From NCBI RefSeq assembly GCF_009363655.1, contig NZ_CP045393.1, forward strand, positions 1,054,001 to 1,118,000: a stretch of DNA of 64,000 nt, given 5' to 3'. Position 1 is the stretch's first letter, and each line of letters opens with the position of its first letter. Source of the stretch: Roseovarius sp. THAF27 (GTDB lineage Bacteria; Pseudomonadota; Alphaproteobacteria; Rhodobacterales; Rhodobacteraceae). The notes below the pieces were generated by a model. The model ran no database searches. It worked only from the letters and a program-made list of their open reading frames with translations, and was not told where the DNA came from. Below are positions 35,339-45,131 of this stretch, piece after piece. The position numbers and the translations under genes are program-made.

Positions 35339-35345
35339 TTGATGT

Positions 35346-36419
35346 TTATTGCGGGATCTCGGCGGTGATGCCTTCGACGAAGAAATCCATGCCCAGGAGC
35401 GTGCTGTCATCGGCCACTTCGCCCTCCGCCAGCCAGTTCGAGCCGTCCTGGCGGTTCAGCGGACCGGTGAAGGGGTGATACTCGCCCGACGCGATGGCGT
35501 CCTTCATCGCCAGCGCCTCTTCCTTGACGTCTGCTGGCACGGCGTCTGTGATCTCGCCGATCTCGACCATGCCGGGGGCGATGCCGTCCCAGGTCTCGGT
35601 GCTTTCCCAGGTGCCGTCGATCACTGCCTGGGTGCGGGCGATGTAGTAGGGCGCCCAGTTGTCGATAATGGAACTCACGCGCGGTGCGGGCTTGTATTCG
35701 GCCATGTCGGACGCCTGCCCGAAGGTGATGACGCCCTCGGCCTTTTCCGCCGCCGCCTGGGGCGCGGTCGAGTCGGTGTGTTGCAGGATCACGTCGGCGC
35801 CCTGGTCGATGAGCGCGGTGGCGGCGTCGGCCTCTTTCGGGGGATCGAACCAGGTGTAGGCCCAGATCACCTTGAACTCGACATCCGGGTTGACCTTCTT
35901 CGCGTGGATATAGGCGGCGTTGATGCCGCGGATGACCTCGGGAATCGGGAATGAGGCGATGTAGCCGATGATGTTGGATTCGGTCATCTTGCCGGCGATG
36001 TGACCTTGGATCGCGCGCCCCTCGTAGAAGCGGGCGGAGTAGACCGAGACGTTGTCCGCCGTCTTGAAGCCGGTGGCGTGCTCGAACTTCACATCGGGGA
36101 ATTTCTGCGCCACGGCCATGGTGGCGTCCATGAAGCCGAAGGAGGTGGTGAAGATGAGATCCGCGCCCTGCAGGGCCATCTGGGTGACGGCGCGCTCGGC
36201 ATCGGCGCCTTCGGGGACGCTTTCCTGAAACACTGTCTCGACCTGGTCGCCGAAATGTTCCTCGACGGCGAGGCGGCCCCGGTCGTGTTCATAGGTCCAG
36301 CCGCCGTCGCCGACGGGGCCGACATAGATGAAGCCGACCTTGGTCTTGTCCTGCGCCTGCGCGGGCAGGGCGAGGCCGAGCGACAGCGCCGCCGTTGCCA
36401 GAATTCGGGTGAGGATCAT
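35346..36419 (-). CDS. BMP-family ABC transporter substrate-binding protein
   Basis: 357-residue periplasmic binding protein of the basic membrane protein (BMP/PnrA) family, which bind nucleosides or related compounds. A signal peptide ends Ala-Gln-Ala-Gln near residue 23. KVGFIYVGPVGDGGWTYEH near residue 27 and the FDPPKEADAATALIDQGADVILQHTDS region near 195 are family landmarks. The start at 36419 has GGGAGAC just upstream; the longer frame is not needed. It is the last gene of the ATPase-permease-permease-binding-protein operon. Confidence 0.9.
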   Translation of the reverse strand: MILTRILATAALSLGLALPAQAQDKTKVGFIYVGPVGDGGWTYEHDRGRLAVEEHFGDQVETVFQESVPEGADAERAVTQMALQGADLIFTTSFGFMDATMAVAQKFPDVKFEHATGFKTADNVSVYSARFYEGRAIQGHIAGKMTESNIIGYIASFPIPEVIRGINAAYIHAKKVNPDVEFKVIWAYTWFDPPKEADAATALIDQGADVILQHTDSTAPQAAAEKAEGVITFGQASDMAEYKPAPRVSSIIDNWAPYYIARTQAVIDGTWESTETWDGIAPGMVEIGEITDAVPADVKEEALAMKDAIASGEYHPFTGPLNRQDGSNWLAEGEVADDSTLLGMDFFVEGITAEIPQ

Positions 36420-36447
36420 TGAGGTCTCCCTGTTAAGGTTTTTGGCC

Positions 36448-37368
36448 TCATTGCGAGGCATGGAACGTGCGGCCCAGCGAGCCGGGCGCGCGGGATTTGT
36501 CGCCGGACATGATGACCAGCACGAGGATGGTGATCAAGTAGGGTGACATCGAGAGGTATTCGACCGGGATCGGGATGCCGGTGGGCTGAAGGTTGAGTTG
36601 CAGCACCGAGATGCCGCCGAACAGCCAGGCACCCAGGAGGACGCGGCCGGCCTTCCAGCTGGCGAAGACCACGAGAGCCAGCGCGATCCAACCGTAGCCG
36701 GCGGTCATGCCTTCGGTCCATTGCGGGACGCGCACGAGGCTGAGATACGCGCCGCCCAGCCCCGCGCAGGCGCCGCCGAAGAGGATGGCCAGAAGGCGCA
36801 CGCGCACGACCTTGTAGCCCAGCGCATGGGCGGCATCGTGGTTCTCGCCCACCGCGCGCAGGATGAGGCCCAGCCTCGTGTATTTGAGCATCGCCCAGAC
36901 GGCGACGACAAGCGCGAGGGCGAGGTAGACCATCGGGTCGTGGGAAAAGAGGATGCGGCCGACGACGGGCAGATCCGACAGGACGGGGATGTCGAGGCTG
37001 CGCGTGGGGGGCGGCTTGATGCCCTGGTAGCCCTGTCCCAGGAGCGCGCTGAGCCCCAGGCCGAAAAGCGTGAGGGCAAGGCCCGAGGCGACCTGGTTGG
37101 CGAGCGCGACCTGGGTCAGGAGGCCGAAGAGCAGCGCCAGGACCGCCCCGCCGAGGGCTGCCGCCACGAAGCCGATGAAGGGCGAGCCGGTGTTGACCGC
37201 GATGGCGAAGCCGCAGATCGCGCCGGTGATCATCATGCCCTCGACGCCGAGGTTCAGGACACCGGCGCGCTCCACCACCAGTTCTCCCAGCGCGGCCAGC
37301 AGGATCGGGGTGGAGGCCACGATGAGCGAGGCCAGAAGCAGGATGGGGTCGATCGCGGAGAGGTCCAT
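36448..37368 (-). CDS. ABC transporter permease, nucleoside/BMP type, second
   Basis: 306-residue BPD_transp_2 permease resembling YufQ/NupC of nucleoside importers, with about eight hydrophobic helices. ERAGVLNLGVEGMM near residue 32 is the conserved family motif, and GENHDAAHALGYKV near residue 178 is the ATPase-coupling loop. The start at 37368 shares one base with the stop of the first permease (TGATG); the longer open frame is spurious. Confidence 0.9.
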   Translation of the reverse strand: MDLSAIDPILLLASLIVASTPILLAALGELVVERAGVLNLGVEGMMITGAICGFAIAVNTGSPFIGFVAAALGGAVLALLFGLLTQVALANQVASGLALTLFGLGLSALLGQGYQGIKPPPTRSLDIPVLSDLPVVGRILFSHDPMVYLALALVVAVWAMLKYTRLGLILRAVGENHDAAHALGYKVVRVRLLAILFGGACAGLGGAYLSLVRVPQWTEGMTAGYGWIALALVVFASWKAGRVLLGAWLFGGISVLQLNLQPTGIPIPVEYLSMSPYLITILVLVIMSGDKSRAPGSLGRTFHASQ

Positions 37369-38450
37369 CAGGCCACCTCCGCCGATTTCCACCGCAGGCG
37401 GAAATGGGTCAGCACGTCCACGGCCAGCAGGAAGAAGAGCAGCATTCCCTGGAACATCTGGATGGCGGCGGCGGGCAGGCCGAGGTTCGACTCGGCAGCC
37501 TCGCCGCCGATATAGGTCAGCGCCATCAAGAGCCCGGCCAGCAGGATGCCGACGGGGTGGAGGCGCCCGAGGAAGGCCACGATGATGGCGGTGAAGCCGT
37601 AGCCCACGTTGAACTCGATATTGATCTGGCCCGCGGGGCCTGCGACCTCGAACATGCCGGCAAGGCCCGCCAGCGCGCCGGAAATCCCGAGGCAGATCAG
37701 CGTCAGGCGGGCCGGGTTTACCCCTGCAAAGCGCGCGGCCCGGGGGGCCTGGCCTGTCAGCCTGATATGAAAGCCGAGGATGTGCCGGGTCAGCAGGACA
37801 TAGGCGAAGATCACGGCGATTGTGGCGGCCACGACCCCCCAATGGATGCCGGTATCGGCGAAGATCTCGGCATTGTGGGCCGACGGATAGTCGCGCAGGT
37901 TGCGCGAGCCGGGAAAACCGCGCCCCTCGGGATTGCGCAGAAGACCGAGCGACATCTTGGCCAGAAGCTGTTCCGCCACGTAGACCAGCATCAGCGAGAC
38001 GAGGATCTCGTTGGTGCCGAAGCGCACCTTCAGGAGGCCCGGGATCATCGCCCAGGCCCAGCCGCCCAGCGCGCCTGCGACGACCATCAGCGGGAAGATC
38101 AGGGCGGACTCGATGGGATAGAAGGCCAGCCCCACGCCCGCCGCGGTGAGTGCGCCGATGATGTATTGCCCCTCGGCGCCGATGTTCCAGATGTTCGCCC
38201 GGAAACCGAGCGCGAGGCCGATGGCGATGAGGATCAGCGGCGCTGCCTTCACCAGCAGTTGCGGGCGGTAGTAGAAGGCGAATTCACCGAAAAGCGGCTC
38301 CCAGAAGATCGTGCGGATGGCCGCGACCGGGTCTTGTCCCAGGGCGGCGAACATCGCGCCGCCGGCGATCATGGTGATCAGCACGGCCAGCACCGGGGCC
38401 AGCGCGGACCAGGTGCGGGACGGCTGGGGGCGGCGTTCGAGTTTCAGCAT
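37368..38450 (-). CDS. ABC transporter permease, nucleoside/BMP type, first
   Basis: 360-residue BPD_transp_2 permease resembling YufP/NupB. GFRANIWNIGAEGQYIIGAL near residue 83 is the family motif; LTGQAPRAARFAGVNPAR near 230 is the coupling region. The gene lies 90 bases after the ATPase gene; that gap contains the CCTCCGGCGGGGATATTTT-type motif entered separately. It forms the importer channel with the next permease. Confidence 0.9.
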   Translation of the reverse strand: MLKLERRPQPSRTWSALAPVLAVLITMIAGGAMFAALGQDPVAAIRTIFWEPLFGEFAFYYRPQLLVKAAPLILIAIGLALGFRANIWNIGAEGQYIIGALTAAGVGLAFYPIESALIFPLMVVAGALGGWAWAMIPGLLKVRFGTNEILVSLMLVYVAEQLLAKMSLGLLRNPEGRGFPGSRNLRDYPSAHNAEIFADTGIHWGVVAATIAVIFAYVLLTRHILGFHIRLTGQAPRAARFAGVNPARLTLICLGISGALAGLAGMFEVAGPAGQINIEFNVGYGFTAIIVAFLGRLHPVGILLAGLLMALTYIGGEAAESNLGLPAAAIQMFQGMLLFFLLAVDVLTHFRLRWKSAEVA

Positions 38451-38490
38451 GGGGTTTGTCCTGTACGGGGGGCGAAATCCCGTGTCTTCC

Positions 38491-38522
38491 TCTGGCCGAA
38501 AATATCCCCGCCGGAGGCAAGA
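38491..38522 (-). repeat. GCCTCCGGCGGGGATATTTT motif
   Basis: On the minus strand the sequence reads GCCTCCGGCGGGGATATTTT, then CGGCCAGAGGAAG. A related version (GAGTATTTTTGGCAAGAAAAAG) lies at 48503-48524. Both sit in short gaps upstream of a gene in the same direction. Confidence 0.45.
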
Positions 38523-38540
38523 TACTCTTTCTGCGCGGGT

Positions 38541-40058
38541 TCAGACATGTGCCACCTCCATGTCGTGGGCACCGCCCATCATCAGGCCGACCTGCTCTGT
38601 CGTGAGGTCGGCGGTGGGATGGATCTCTGACAGGCGACCTGCGTTCAGCGCGGCGAAGCGGTCGGAGATCTGCATCAGCTCGTCGAGATCCTGGCTGATG
38701 ACCATTATGGCAGCGCCCTTGGCGGCAAGGTCCATCAGCGCCTGCCGGATGAAGGCGGCGGCGGCGGCGTCGACGCCCCAGGTGGGCTGGTTGACGATCA
38801 GCACCTCGGGGTCGTGCGCCATCTCGCGGCCGATGACGAATTTTTGCAGGTTGCCGCCCGAGAGGGCGCGCGCGGCGGTATTCGGCCCCGGGGTGCGTAC
38901 GTCGAAGGCGGCGATGACCGTTTCGGCAAAGCCTTGCGCGCGGGGCCAGTGGAGGAAGCCGCGGTTGGAGAGATTCTGCTTGGTGGCGCCGGTGAGCATG
39001 GTGTTTTCGGTCAGGCTCATCTCGGGCGCGGCGGCGTGGCCCAGCCGTTCCTCGGGAGCGGCGAACAGGCCGAGGTTGCGACGGGCCTGCGGGGGCAGGC
39101 GGCCGATGGGTTTCTCGTTGAGGCGCAGGGCGTCGGACGTCACCGGCAGCTCGCCCGAGAGCGCGGCGAGGAGTTCATCTTGCCCGTTGCCCGCGACGCC
39201 CCCGATGCCAAGGATTTCGCCGGCGTGCAGGGTGAGGGACACGTCCCGGAGCGACGTGCCGAAGGCCGAGGGCGCGCGGGCGGAAAGCTTATTGAGCGTC
39301 AGGCGTGGCGCGCCGGGTTGCGTGTCGCGCTTTGCCGGGGTGGCGAAGGCGCTGCCGACCATCATCTCGGCCATGGCTTGCGCGGTGGTCTGCGCGGGAT
39401 TGCAGGTGTCGACGTTGCGGCCCCTGCGCAGGACGGTAGCGCGGTCGCAGAGCGTGCGGATCTCTTCGAGCTTGTGGGAAATATAGAGGATCGCCACGCC
39501 CTCGGAGGTGAGTTTCCGCAAGGTCTTGAAGAGGATTTCGACCTCCTGCGGGGTCAGGACGGATGTGGGTTCGTCCATGATCAGAAGGCGCGGCTCTTGA
39601 AGCAGGCAACGGATGATCTCGACACGCTGGCGTTCGCCTGCCGAGAGCTCGCCCACGATGCGCCCGGGGTCGAGCGGCAGACCGTAGGTTTCCGAGACCT
39701 CGCGGATCCGGGCGGCGAGGGTGCGCATGGGCGGCGGGGCTTCCATGCCGAGCGCCACGTTTTCGGCCACGGTGAGCGCGTCGAAAAGCGAGAAATGCTG
39801 GAACACCATGGCCACGCCCTGTTGCCGCGCGTCGCTGGGTTTGGACGGTGCGAAGAGAGCTCCATGCAGGTGCATGGTTCCGCTGTCCGGCTTGACCAGC
39901 CCGTAGATCATCTTGACCAGCGTGGACTTGCCCGCGCCGTTTTCGCCCAGAAGGGCGTGCACCTCGCCCGCGCGGATGTCGAAGCTGACGTCCTCGTTGG
40001 CGACCACGCCGGGATAGGCCTTGGTCAGCCCGTCGATGCTGAGCAGCGGTTCCGTCAC
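38541..40058 (-). CDS. ABC transporter ATP-binding protein, nucleoside/BMP type
   Basis: 505-residue tandem ABC ATPase (YufO/NupA/MglA-like). The first domain has Walker A GENGAGKST near residue 38, signature LSAGERQRVEI near 142 and Walker B LLIMDEPTS near 162. The second domain has the degenerate GVAGNGQDELLAA near 287 and LSGGNLQKFVIGRE near 393. It is the first gene of the importer operon and is divergent from dnaE across 166 bp. The substrate is likely a nucleoside or purine derivative by family. Confidence 0.92.
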   Translation of the reverse strand: MTEPLLSIDGLTKAYPGVVANEDVSFDIRAGEVHALLGENGAGKSTLVKMIYGLVKPDSGTMHLHGALFAPSKPSDARQQGVAMVFQHFSLFDALTVAENVALGMEAPPPMRTLAARIREVSETYGLPLDPGRIVGELSAGERQRVEIIRCLLQEPRLLIMDEPTSVLTPQEVEILFKTLRKLTSEGVAILYISHKLEEIRTLCDRATVLRRGRNVDTCNPAQTTAQAMAEMMVGSAFATPAKRDTQPGAPRLTLNKLSARAPSAFGTSLRDVSLTLHAGEILGIGGVAGNGQDELLAALSGELPVTSDALRLNEKPIGRLPPQARRNLGLFAAPEERLGHAAAPEMSLTENTMLTGATKQNLSNRGFLHWPRAQGFAETVIAAFDVRTPGPNTAARALSGGNLQKFVIGREMAHDPEVLIVNQPTWGVDAAAAAFIRQALMDLAAKGAAIMVISQDLDELMQISDRFAALNAGRLSEIHPTADLTTEQVGLMMGGAHDMEVAHV

Positions 40059-40224
40059 GCGCCGTTGTCCCCCCGGTTTCGCGGTCCCCCGTCCCTGTTA
40101 GCGCAAGGCGGGCGGGCACGGCAATGGCGCGCGTGGGAGACGCGGCGTCGGGCGGGTGCGGGTGATGCGGATTTGGGCAGATGTCGGGCTTGGCGAGGGG
40201 CGCGGCGCTGGATAGTGTGTCGGT

Positions 40225-43200
40225 ATGAGCAGTTCCCCCCGATTCATCCATCTTCGCGTCCATACCGAGTATTCCCTGCTGGAAGGGGCGGTTCGGCTGA
40301 AAAAGCTGGCCGACCTTTGTACAAAGCATCAGATGCCCGCGGTGGCCGTGACCGACACCAACAACATGTTCGCCGCTTTGGAATTTTCCGTCACGGCGCA
40401 GGGGGCGGGCGTGCAGCCGATCATGGGCTGCCAGATGGACCTGCAATACATGACGCCCGAGCCGGGCAAGCGGCCCGTGCCGCCCGCGCCGGTGGTTCTG
40501 CTGGCGCAGAACGAGGAAGGCTACGAGAACCTGATGAAGCTCAATTCCGCGCTTTACCTGCGTGGGGACGGGCAGCTGGCGCATCTGACGGTCGAGGATC
40601 TGGAGGCGCATGGCGCGTCTGTGATCTGCCTGAGTGGCGGGCCGGAGGGCGCGGTGGGCAAGCTCTTGCAGCTGGGCCAGCGCCCGGCGGCGGAGGCGCT
40701 TATGCAGCGGCTGGCCGGGATTTTCGGCGACCGGCTCTACGTGGAATTGCAGCGGCATCGCGGCGAGGCCGGGGTGCCGGAGGCCGAGGCCCAGACCGAG
40801 CGCGGGTTCGTCGAGATGGCCTATGCCATGGACCTGCCGCTGGTGGCGACGAATGACGTCTATTTTCCCGACACCAGGATGTACGAGGCGCATGACGCGA
40901 TGATCTGCGTCGCGGAAGGCGCTTATGTGGACCAATCCGAGCCGCGGCGGCGGCTGACGGCGGAGCATTATTTCAAGTCGCCCGCCGAGATGGCGACGCT
41001 GTTCGCCGACCTGCCCGAGGCGCTGGAGAACACGGTGGAGATCGCGCAACGCTGCGCCTTTGGCGCGTATCGGCGCGACCCGATCCTGCCGCGCTTTGCC
41101 GATGACGAGGTGGACGAGCTGCGGCGGCAGGCGCAGGAGGGGCTGAAGGATCGGCTGGCGGTCATCCCGCACGCGGCCTCGGTCGAGGAATACGAGGAGC
41201 GGCTGGAATTCGAGCTGGGGATCATCGAGGGTATGGGCTTCCCGGGGTATTTCCTCATCGTTGCCGATTTCATCAAGTGGGCCAAGGACCACGACATCCC
41301 GGTGGGGCCGGGGCGCGGGTCGGGCGCGGGCAGCCTTGTGGCCTATGCGCTGACGATCACGGACCTCGACCCGCTGCGGTACTCGCTGCTCTTCGAGCGG
41401 TTTTTGAACCCCGAGCGGGTCAGCATGCCGGATTTCGACATCGACTTCTGCATGGATCGCCGGGAAGAGGTGATCCAGTACGTGCAGCAGAAGTACGGGC
41501 GCGACAAGGTGGGGCAGATCATCACATTCGGTGCCCTTTTGTCCAAGGCGGCGGTGCGTGATATCGGGCGGGTTTTGCAGATGCCCTATGGGCAGGTGGA
41601 CCGCCTGTCGAAGATGATCCCGGTGGAGGGGGTGAAGCCCGTTTCCATCGAGAAGGCGCTGGCGCAGGAGGAGCGCCTGCGCGAGGAGGCCCGCAACGAG
41701 GAGGTCGTGGACCGCCTGCTGAAATACGGGATGCAGGTGGAGGGGCTGTTGCGCAACGCCTCGACCCATGCGGCCGGCGTGGTGATCGGGGACCGGTCGC
41801 TGGATGAGCTGGTGCCGCTGTACCAGGACCCGCGCTCGGACATGCCGGCGACGCAGTTCAACATGAAATGGGTCGAGCAGGCCGGGCTGGTGAAGTTCGA
41901 CTTCCTGGGCCTGAAGACGCTGACGGTGATCCAGAACGCGATCGAGCAGATTCACGCGGGAGGGCGGGATTTGCATACGGCGGCGGATGGGAGCCAGATT
42001 TACGAGCCGAACGAGGGGGCGGAGAACGATATCGGGCAGATCCCGCTCGATGACGAGAAGACCTATGCGCTTTATGCCAAGGCGAAGACGGTCGCGGTGT
42101 TCCAGGTGGAAAGCTCGGGCATGATGGATGCCCTAAAGCGGATGAAGCCCACCTGCATCGAGGATATCGTGGCGCTGGTGGCGCTGTACCGGCCCGGGCC
42201 GATGGAGAATATTCCGAAATATTGCGAGGTGAAGAACGGGCTGAGCGAGCGCGATTACCTGCACAAGTCGGTGGATCATATCCTGGACGAGACGCAGGGC
42301 ATCATCGTCTATCAGGAACAGGTGATGCAGATCGCGCAGGAGATGGCCGGGTATTCCCTGGGCGGTGCGGACCTTTTGCGCCGGGCCATGGGCAAGAAGA
42401 TCCAGGAGGCGATGGATGCCGAGCGGCCCAAGTTTATCGCGGGGGCCAAGGAAAACGGGGTGGACGACGCCAAGGCGCTGGAAGTCTGGAACCTTCTGGA
42501 CAAGTTCGCCAACTATGGCTTCAACAAGTCGCACGCGGCGGCCTACGCGGTGGTCAGTTACCAAACCGCGTGGCTGAAGACCAATCACCCGGTGGAGTTC
42601 ATGGCAGGCGTCATGAACTGCGATATCCACCTGACGGACAAGCTGGCCGTCTATTTCGAGGAAGTGAAGAAGGGGCTGGAATTGCCCTGGGCGCCGCCTT
42701 GCGTGAATCGGTCGGACGCGACGTTCCAGGTGAAGGACGGCGTGCTGCATTATGGCTTGGGCGCGCTGAAGAACGTGGGCGTCGAGGCGATGCGACTGAT
42801 CGTGGCGGCGCGGCGTGAGGGGGGCGAGGAGGCCCCGGATCAGGTCCGGGGCGCGGCAGACGAGAAGCCGTTCGTGACGCTTTATGATTTCGCGCGGCGG
42901 GTGGATCTGAAGGCGGTGGGCAAGCGGCCGCTGGAGATGCTGGCGCGGTCGGGTGCCTTTGATGAGCTGGATCGGAACCGGCGGCGGGTGTTCGACAGCC
43001 TGGAGGCGCTGATGCGCTATTCGGCGGCGATCCACGAGCAGAAGGGCTCGGCGCAGGTGTCGCTCTTCGGCGAGGCGGGGGAGGACCTGCCGGAGCCGCG
43101 GCTGAGCCCGGTCGAGGACTGGTTGCCCGCAGAGCGGCTGACCGAGGAATATGCCGCCGTGGGTTTCTACCTGTCGGGGCATCCGCTGGACGATTACATG

Positions 43201-43773
43201 GCCGCGCTGAAGCGCAAGGACGTGAAGACGCTGGACGAGGTCAACGAGATGGCCGCGCGGTCGGGCGCCGTCGTGGCTAAGATGGCGGGCGTCGTCGCCG
43301 GACGGCAGGAGCGGAAATCGGCGCGGGGCAACCGCTTTGCCTTCGTGCAGCTGAGCGATGTCACGGGCGGTTACGAGGTGACGATGTTCTCGGACACGCT
43401 GGAGGTGGCGCGCGAGCATCTGGAAACCGGCAACCAGGTGGTGATCGTGGTCGAGGCGACGATGGAAAGCGATCAGCTGAAGTTGTTGGCGCGGTCGGTG
43501 CAGCCCGCCGATGCGGTGGTCGCGGATGCGGGCGCCAGCGGGCTGAAGATCTTTGTCGACAGCGAGACCGCGATCGGGTCGGTCGCGCAGGTGCTGAGCA
43601 ATGCGCCGGCGACCGCGGCGCGCGGCGGGCGCGGGCCGATCCGGTTCTGCCTGATGGATCAGGCACTGCCCGGCGAAGTGGAGATCGACGCGGGCCGCGA
43701 GTTTCCGGTGACGCCCCAGATCAAGGGCGCGATCAAGAGCCTCGACGGCGTGGTGATGGTCGAGGACCTCTGA
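40225..43773 (+). CDS. dnaE: DNA polymerase III subunit alpha
   Basis: 1182-residue replicative polymerase. The PHP domain at the N terminus begins FIHLRVHTEYSLLEGAV. GPGRGSGAGSLVAYAL near residue 360 and PDFDIDFCMDRR near residue 402 hold the catalytic Asp residues of the C-family palm. SHAAAYAVVSYQTAWLK near residue 770 is the conserved finger region, followed by HhH and OB domains. It is the DnaE1 type. A short in-frame palindromic insert adds about eight residues (Pro-Asp-Gln-Val-Arg-Gly) near residue 872. It is divergent from the BMP importer operon. Confidence 0.96.
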   Translation: MSSSPRFIHLRVHTEYSLLEGAVRLKKLADLCTKHQMPAVAVTDTNNMFAALEFSVTAQGAGVQPIMGCQMDLQYMTPEPGKRPVPPAPVVLLAQNEEGYENLMKLNSALYLRGDGQLAHLTVEDLEAHGASVICLSGGPEGAVGKLLQLGQRPAAEALMQRLAGIFGDRLYVELQRHRGEAGVPEAEAQTERGFVEMAYAMDLPLVATNDVYFPDTRMYEAHDAMICVAEGAYVDQSEPRRRLTAEHYFKSPAEMATLFADLPEALENTVEIAQRCAFGAYRRDPILPRFADDEVDELRRQAQEGLKDRLAVIPHAASVEEYEERLEFELGIIEGMGFPGYFLIVADFIKWAKDHDIPVGPGRGSGAGSLVAYALTITDLDPLRYSLLFERFLNPERVSMPDFDIDFCMDRREEVIQYVQQKYGRDKVGQIITFGALLSKAAVRDIGRVLQMPYGQVDRLSKMIPVEGVKPVSIEKALAQEERLREEARNEEVVDRLLKYGMQVEGLLRNASTHAAGVVIGDRSLDELVPLYQDPRSDMPATQFNMKWVEQAGLVKFDFLGLKTLTVIQNAIEQIHAGGRDLHTAADGSQIYEPNEGAENDIGQIPLDDEKTYALYAKAKTVAVFQVESSGMMDALKRMKPTCIEDIVALVALYRPGPMENIPKYCEVKNGLSERDYLHKSVDHILDETQGIIVYQEQVMQIAQEMAGYSLGGADLLRRAMGKKIQEAMDAERPKFIAGAKENGVDDAKALEVWNLLDKFANYGFNKSHAAAYAVVSYQTAWLKTNHPVEFMAGVMNCDIHLTDKLAVYFEEVKKGLELPWAPPCVNRSDATFQVKDGVLHYGLGALKNVGVEAMRLIVAARREGGEEAPDQVRGAADEKPFVTLYDFARRVDLKAVGKRPLEMLARSGAFDELDRNRRRVFDSLEALMRYSAAIHEQKGSAQVSLFGEAGEDLPEPRLSPVEDWLPAERLTEEYAAVGFYLSGHPLDDYMAALKRKDVKTLDEVNEMAARSGAVVAKMAGVVAGRQERKSARGNRFAFVQLSDVTGGYEVTMFSDTLEVAREHLETGNQVVIVVEATMESDQLKLLARSVQPADAVVADAGASGLKIFVDSETAIGSVAQVLSNAPATAARGGRGPIRFCLMDQALPGEVEIDAGREFPVTPQIKGAIKSLDGVVMVEDL
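42832..42852 (+). repeat. Palindromic repeat inside dnaE
   Basis: GCCCCGGA-TCAGG-TCCGGGGC, perfect 8-bp arms, encoding Ala-Pro-Asp-Gln-Val-Arg-Gly-Ala in frame between a Glu/Gly-rich linker and a conserved dnaE segment. It looks like a REP-like element accommodated in a surface loop. Confidence 0.6.
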
Positions 43774-43890
43774 ACCGGGCCCGAGTGATTCGGATCGGCA
43801 ACACTTCACCGGCGCGGCGGCGGGCCAGTGGACCGGATCGCGGTTCTGGGCTAAGTCGTTGACCGGATGCGATGGGACCCCGGGAGGACC

Positions 43891-44748
43891 ATGCGGAAAA
43901 TTGCGTTGTTTTGCGTGCTGGCCCTGGCGGGCTGTGGCGCGCCCGAGGCCGAGATCGGCCGGTTGTCCGAGCAGGACCTGGCCGAGGATGCCCGGACCAT
44001 GGGCGCGGTGCCCGGACCCGAAGCGCGGGCAGAGGCCGAGAGCGGCGGGTTCCTGGCGCGCCTTCTGGGCGGGAACGCGCCAAAGGCGGAGGCCGCGGAC
44101 AATCCCGAAGACGCGGAGGCCGGTGCGTCCGTGGAGACGGCCAGCCTGACGCCCCCGGAAACTTATGGCGCCACGCGCGAGGTCGAGCGGACACCGCAGC
44201 GTCGCGGTCTTTTCGGGCTGCTGGGCGGCGGCGGGAGCGACACCCCCGCCGAGGGCGCCACGAGCGAGATCGCGCCGGGCACGGTGCTGCCCTATGGCAA
44301 GGTCGCCCGGATCTGCGGGCTGAGCGACAGGCAGATGGGCAAGCGGGTCGAGACCCTGCCGGAAGGGCGGGGCAGGTACGCGCTTTACGACAGCGCACCG
44401 GGCAGCACGGCGCTGCGGAGCTTTTACCTGACCGGGTTCGACGACGGCTGCGCGCGGCAGTTCTCGGCCGCCGTCGCGGTGCTGGCCGGGGCCGAGTCGC
44501 ACGAGCAGCTGCGCTATGGTCTGCCCGCGGAGGTGCAGCCCTACAGCACGACCGACAAGGCCTATGAGGACCTCAAGTCTCGCGTGTGCCGGGTGGGACG
44601 GGGCAAGCCCTGCGGCACCCGGATCAACCGGATGGAGCGGGACACGGTGTTCGTCAGCATCTACGAGCGGTTCGGCAGCAATGCGCAGTGGAACACGGTG
44701 CTGGTGCATGACGGCGCGGTGGTGGCGCAGGACCGCAAGGGGGGCTGA
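43891..44748 (+). CDS. Lipoprotein of unknown function
   Basis: 285 residues; family not recognised. The start at 43891 gives MRKIALFCVLALAGC with a canonical lipobox (LAGC, Cys15), so it is a lipoprotein. An acidic, Ala-rich linker (about 20-115) precedes a folded domain (about 130-285) with four Cys that could form disulfides (ICGLSD, DDGCARQF, RVCRVGRGKPCGTR). YGKVARICGLSDRQMGKRVE is a good search handle. Typical GGGAGG before the start. It follows dnaE by 117 bases. Confidence 0.8.
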   Translation: MRKIALFCVLALAGCGAPEAEIGRLSEQDLAEDARTMGAVPGPEARAEAESGGFLARLLGGNAPKAEAADNPEDAEAGASVETASLTPPETYGATREVERTPQRRGLFGLLGGGGSDTPAEGATSEIAPGTVLPYGKVARICGLSDRQMGKRVETLPEGRGRYALYDSAPGSTALRSFYLTGFDDGCARQFSAAVAVLAGAESHEQLRYGLPAEVQPYSTTDKAYEDLKSRVCRVGRGKPCGTRINRMERDTVFVSIYERFGSNAQWNTVLVHDGAVVAQDRKGG

Positions 44749-44771
44749 GCGCCCTTCGCATCCGGTCTTGC

Positions 44772-44966
44772 CTACCAGTGGGGCGGGCGGCTGTCGCCGA
44801 CGACGCTCTGGCCGTCCATCGTCGACTCGCGTTCGGCCTCGCGCTCCAGCAGCAGCTGAACGCGGCGATTGAGCAGGGCGATCACGGTTTCCTGCCGGGC
44901 GACCGTGTCGGACAGGTCGTCCACGGCCCGGATCAGGTGGGCGATTTTCTCTTCGAGATCTTGCAT
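44772..44966 (-). CDS. slyX: SlyX family protein
   Basis: 64-residue protein with the heptad-rich SlyX pattern (MQDLEEKIAHLIRAVDDLSD, then ETVIALLNRRVQLLLE) predicted to form a coiled coil, and the usual C-terminal Pro-Pro-His-Trp (PPHW). Function in the family is not established. It lies antisense between the lipoprotein gene and hisS, with the start at 44966. Confidence 0.85.
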   Translation of the reverse strand: MQDLEEKIAHLIRAVDDLSDTVARQETVIALLNRRVQLLLEREAERESTMDGQSVVGDSRPPHW

Positions 44967-45131
44967 ATGCGACCTTGGGGCTGTGTGCCAAAACATGATC
45001 AAACCTTGTCTGCCCGCGATCAAGGGGAAAACAAGTGACGCTAGGTCACAGTCGGGCCCGCGCCGTGCTTGCCCCGCACCCCGCCTTGGGCTAGACCGCG
45101 CCGCAAAGCCCTTAGCCAAGGAATTAAGGAC

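Noticed and set aside
39289..41976. Open frame of 895 codons on the minus strand across the BMP ATPase and dnaE
   Set aside because: It is antisense to the dnaE PHP/polymerase region, and its tail reads the ATPase gene in a wrong frame.
42133..44991. Open frame of 952 codons opposite dnaE and the lipoprotein gene
   Set aside because: It is antisense to conserved dnaE sequence, with low-complexity Arg/His/Pro-rich translation.
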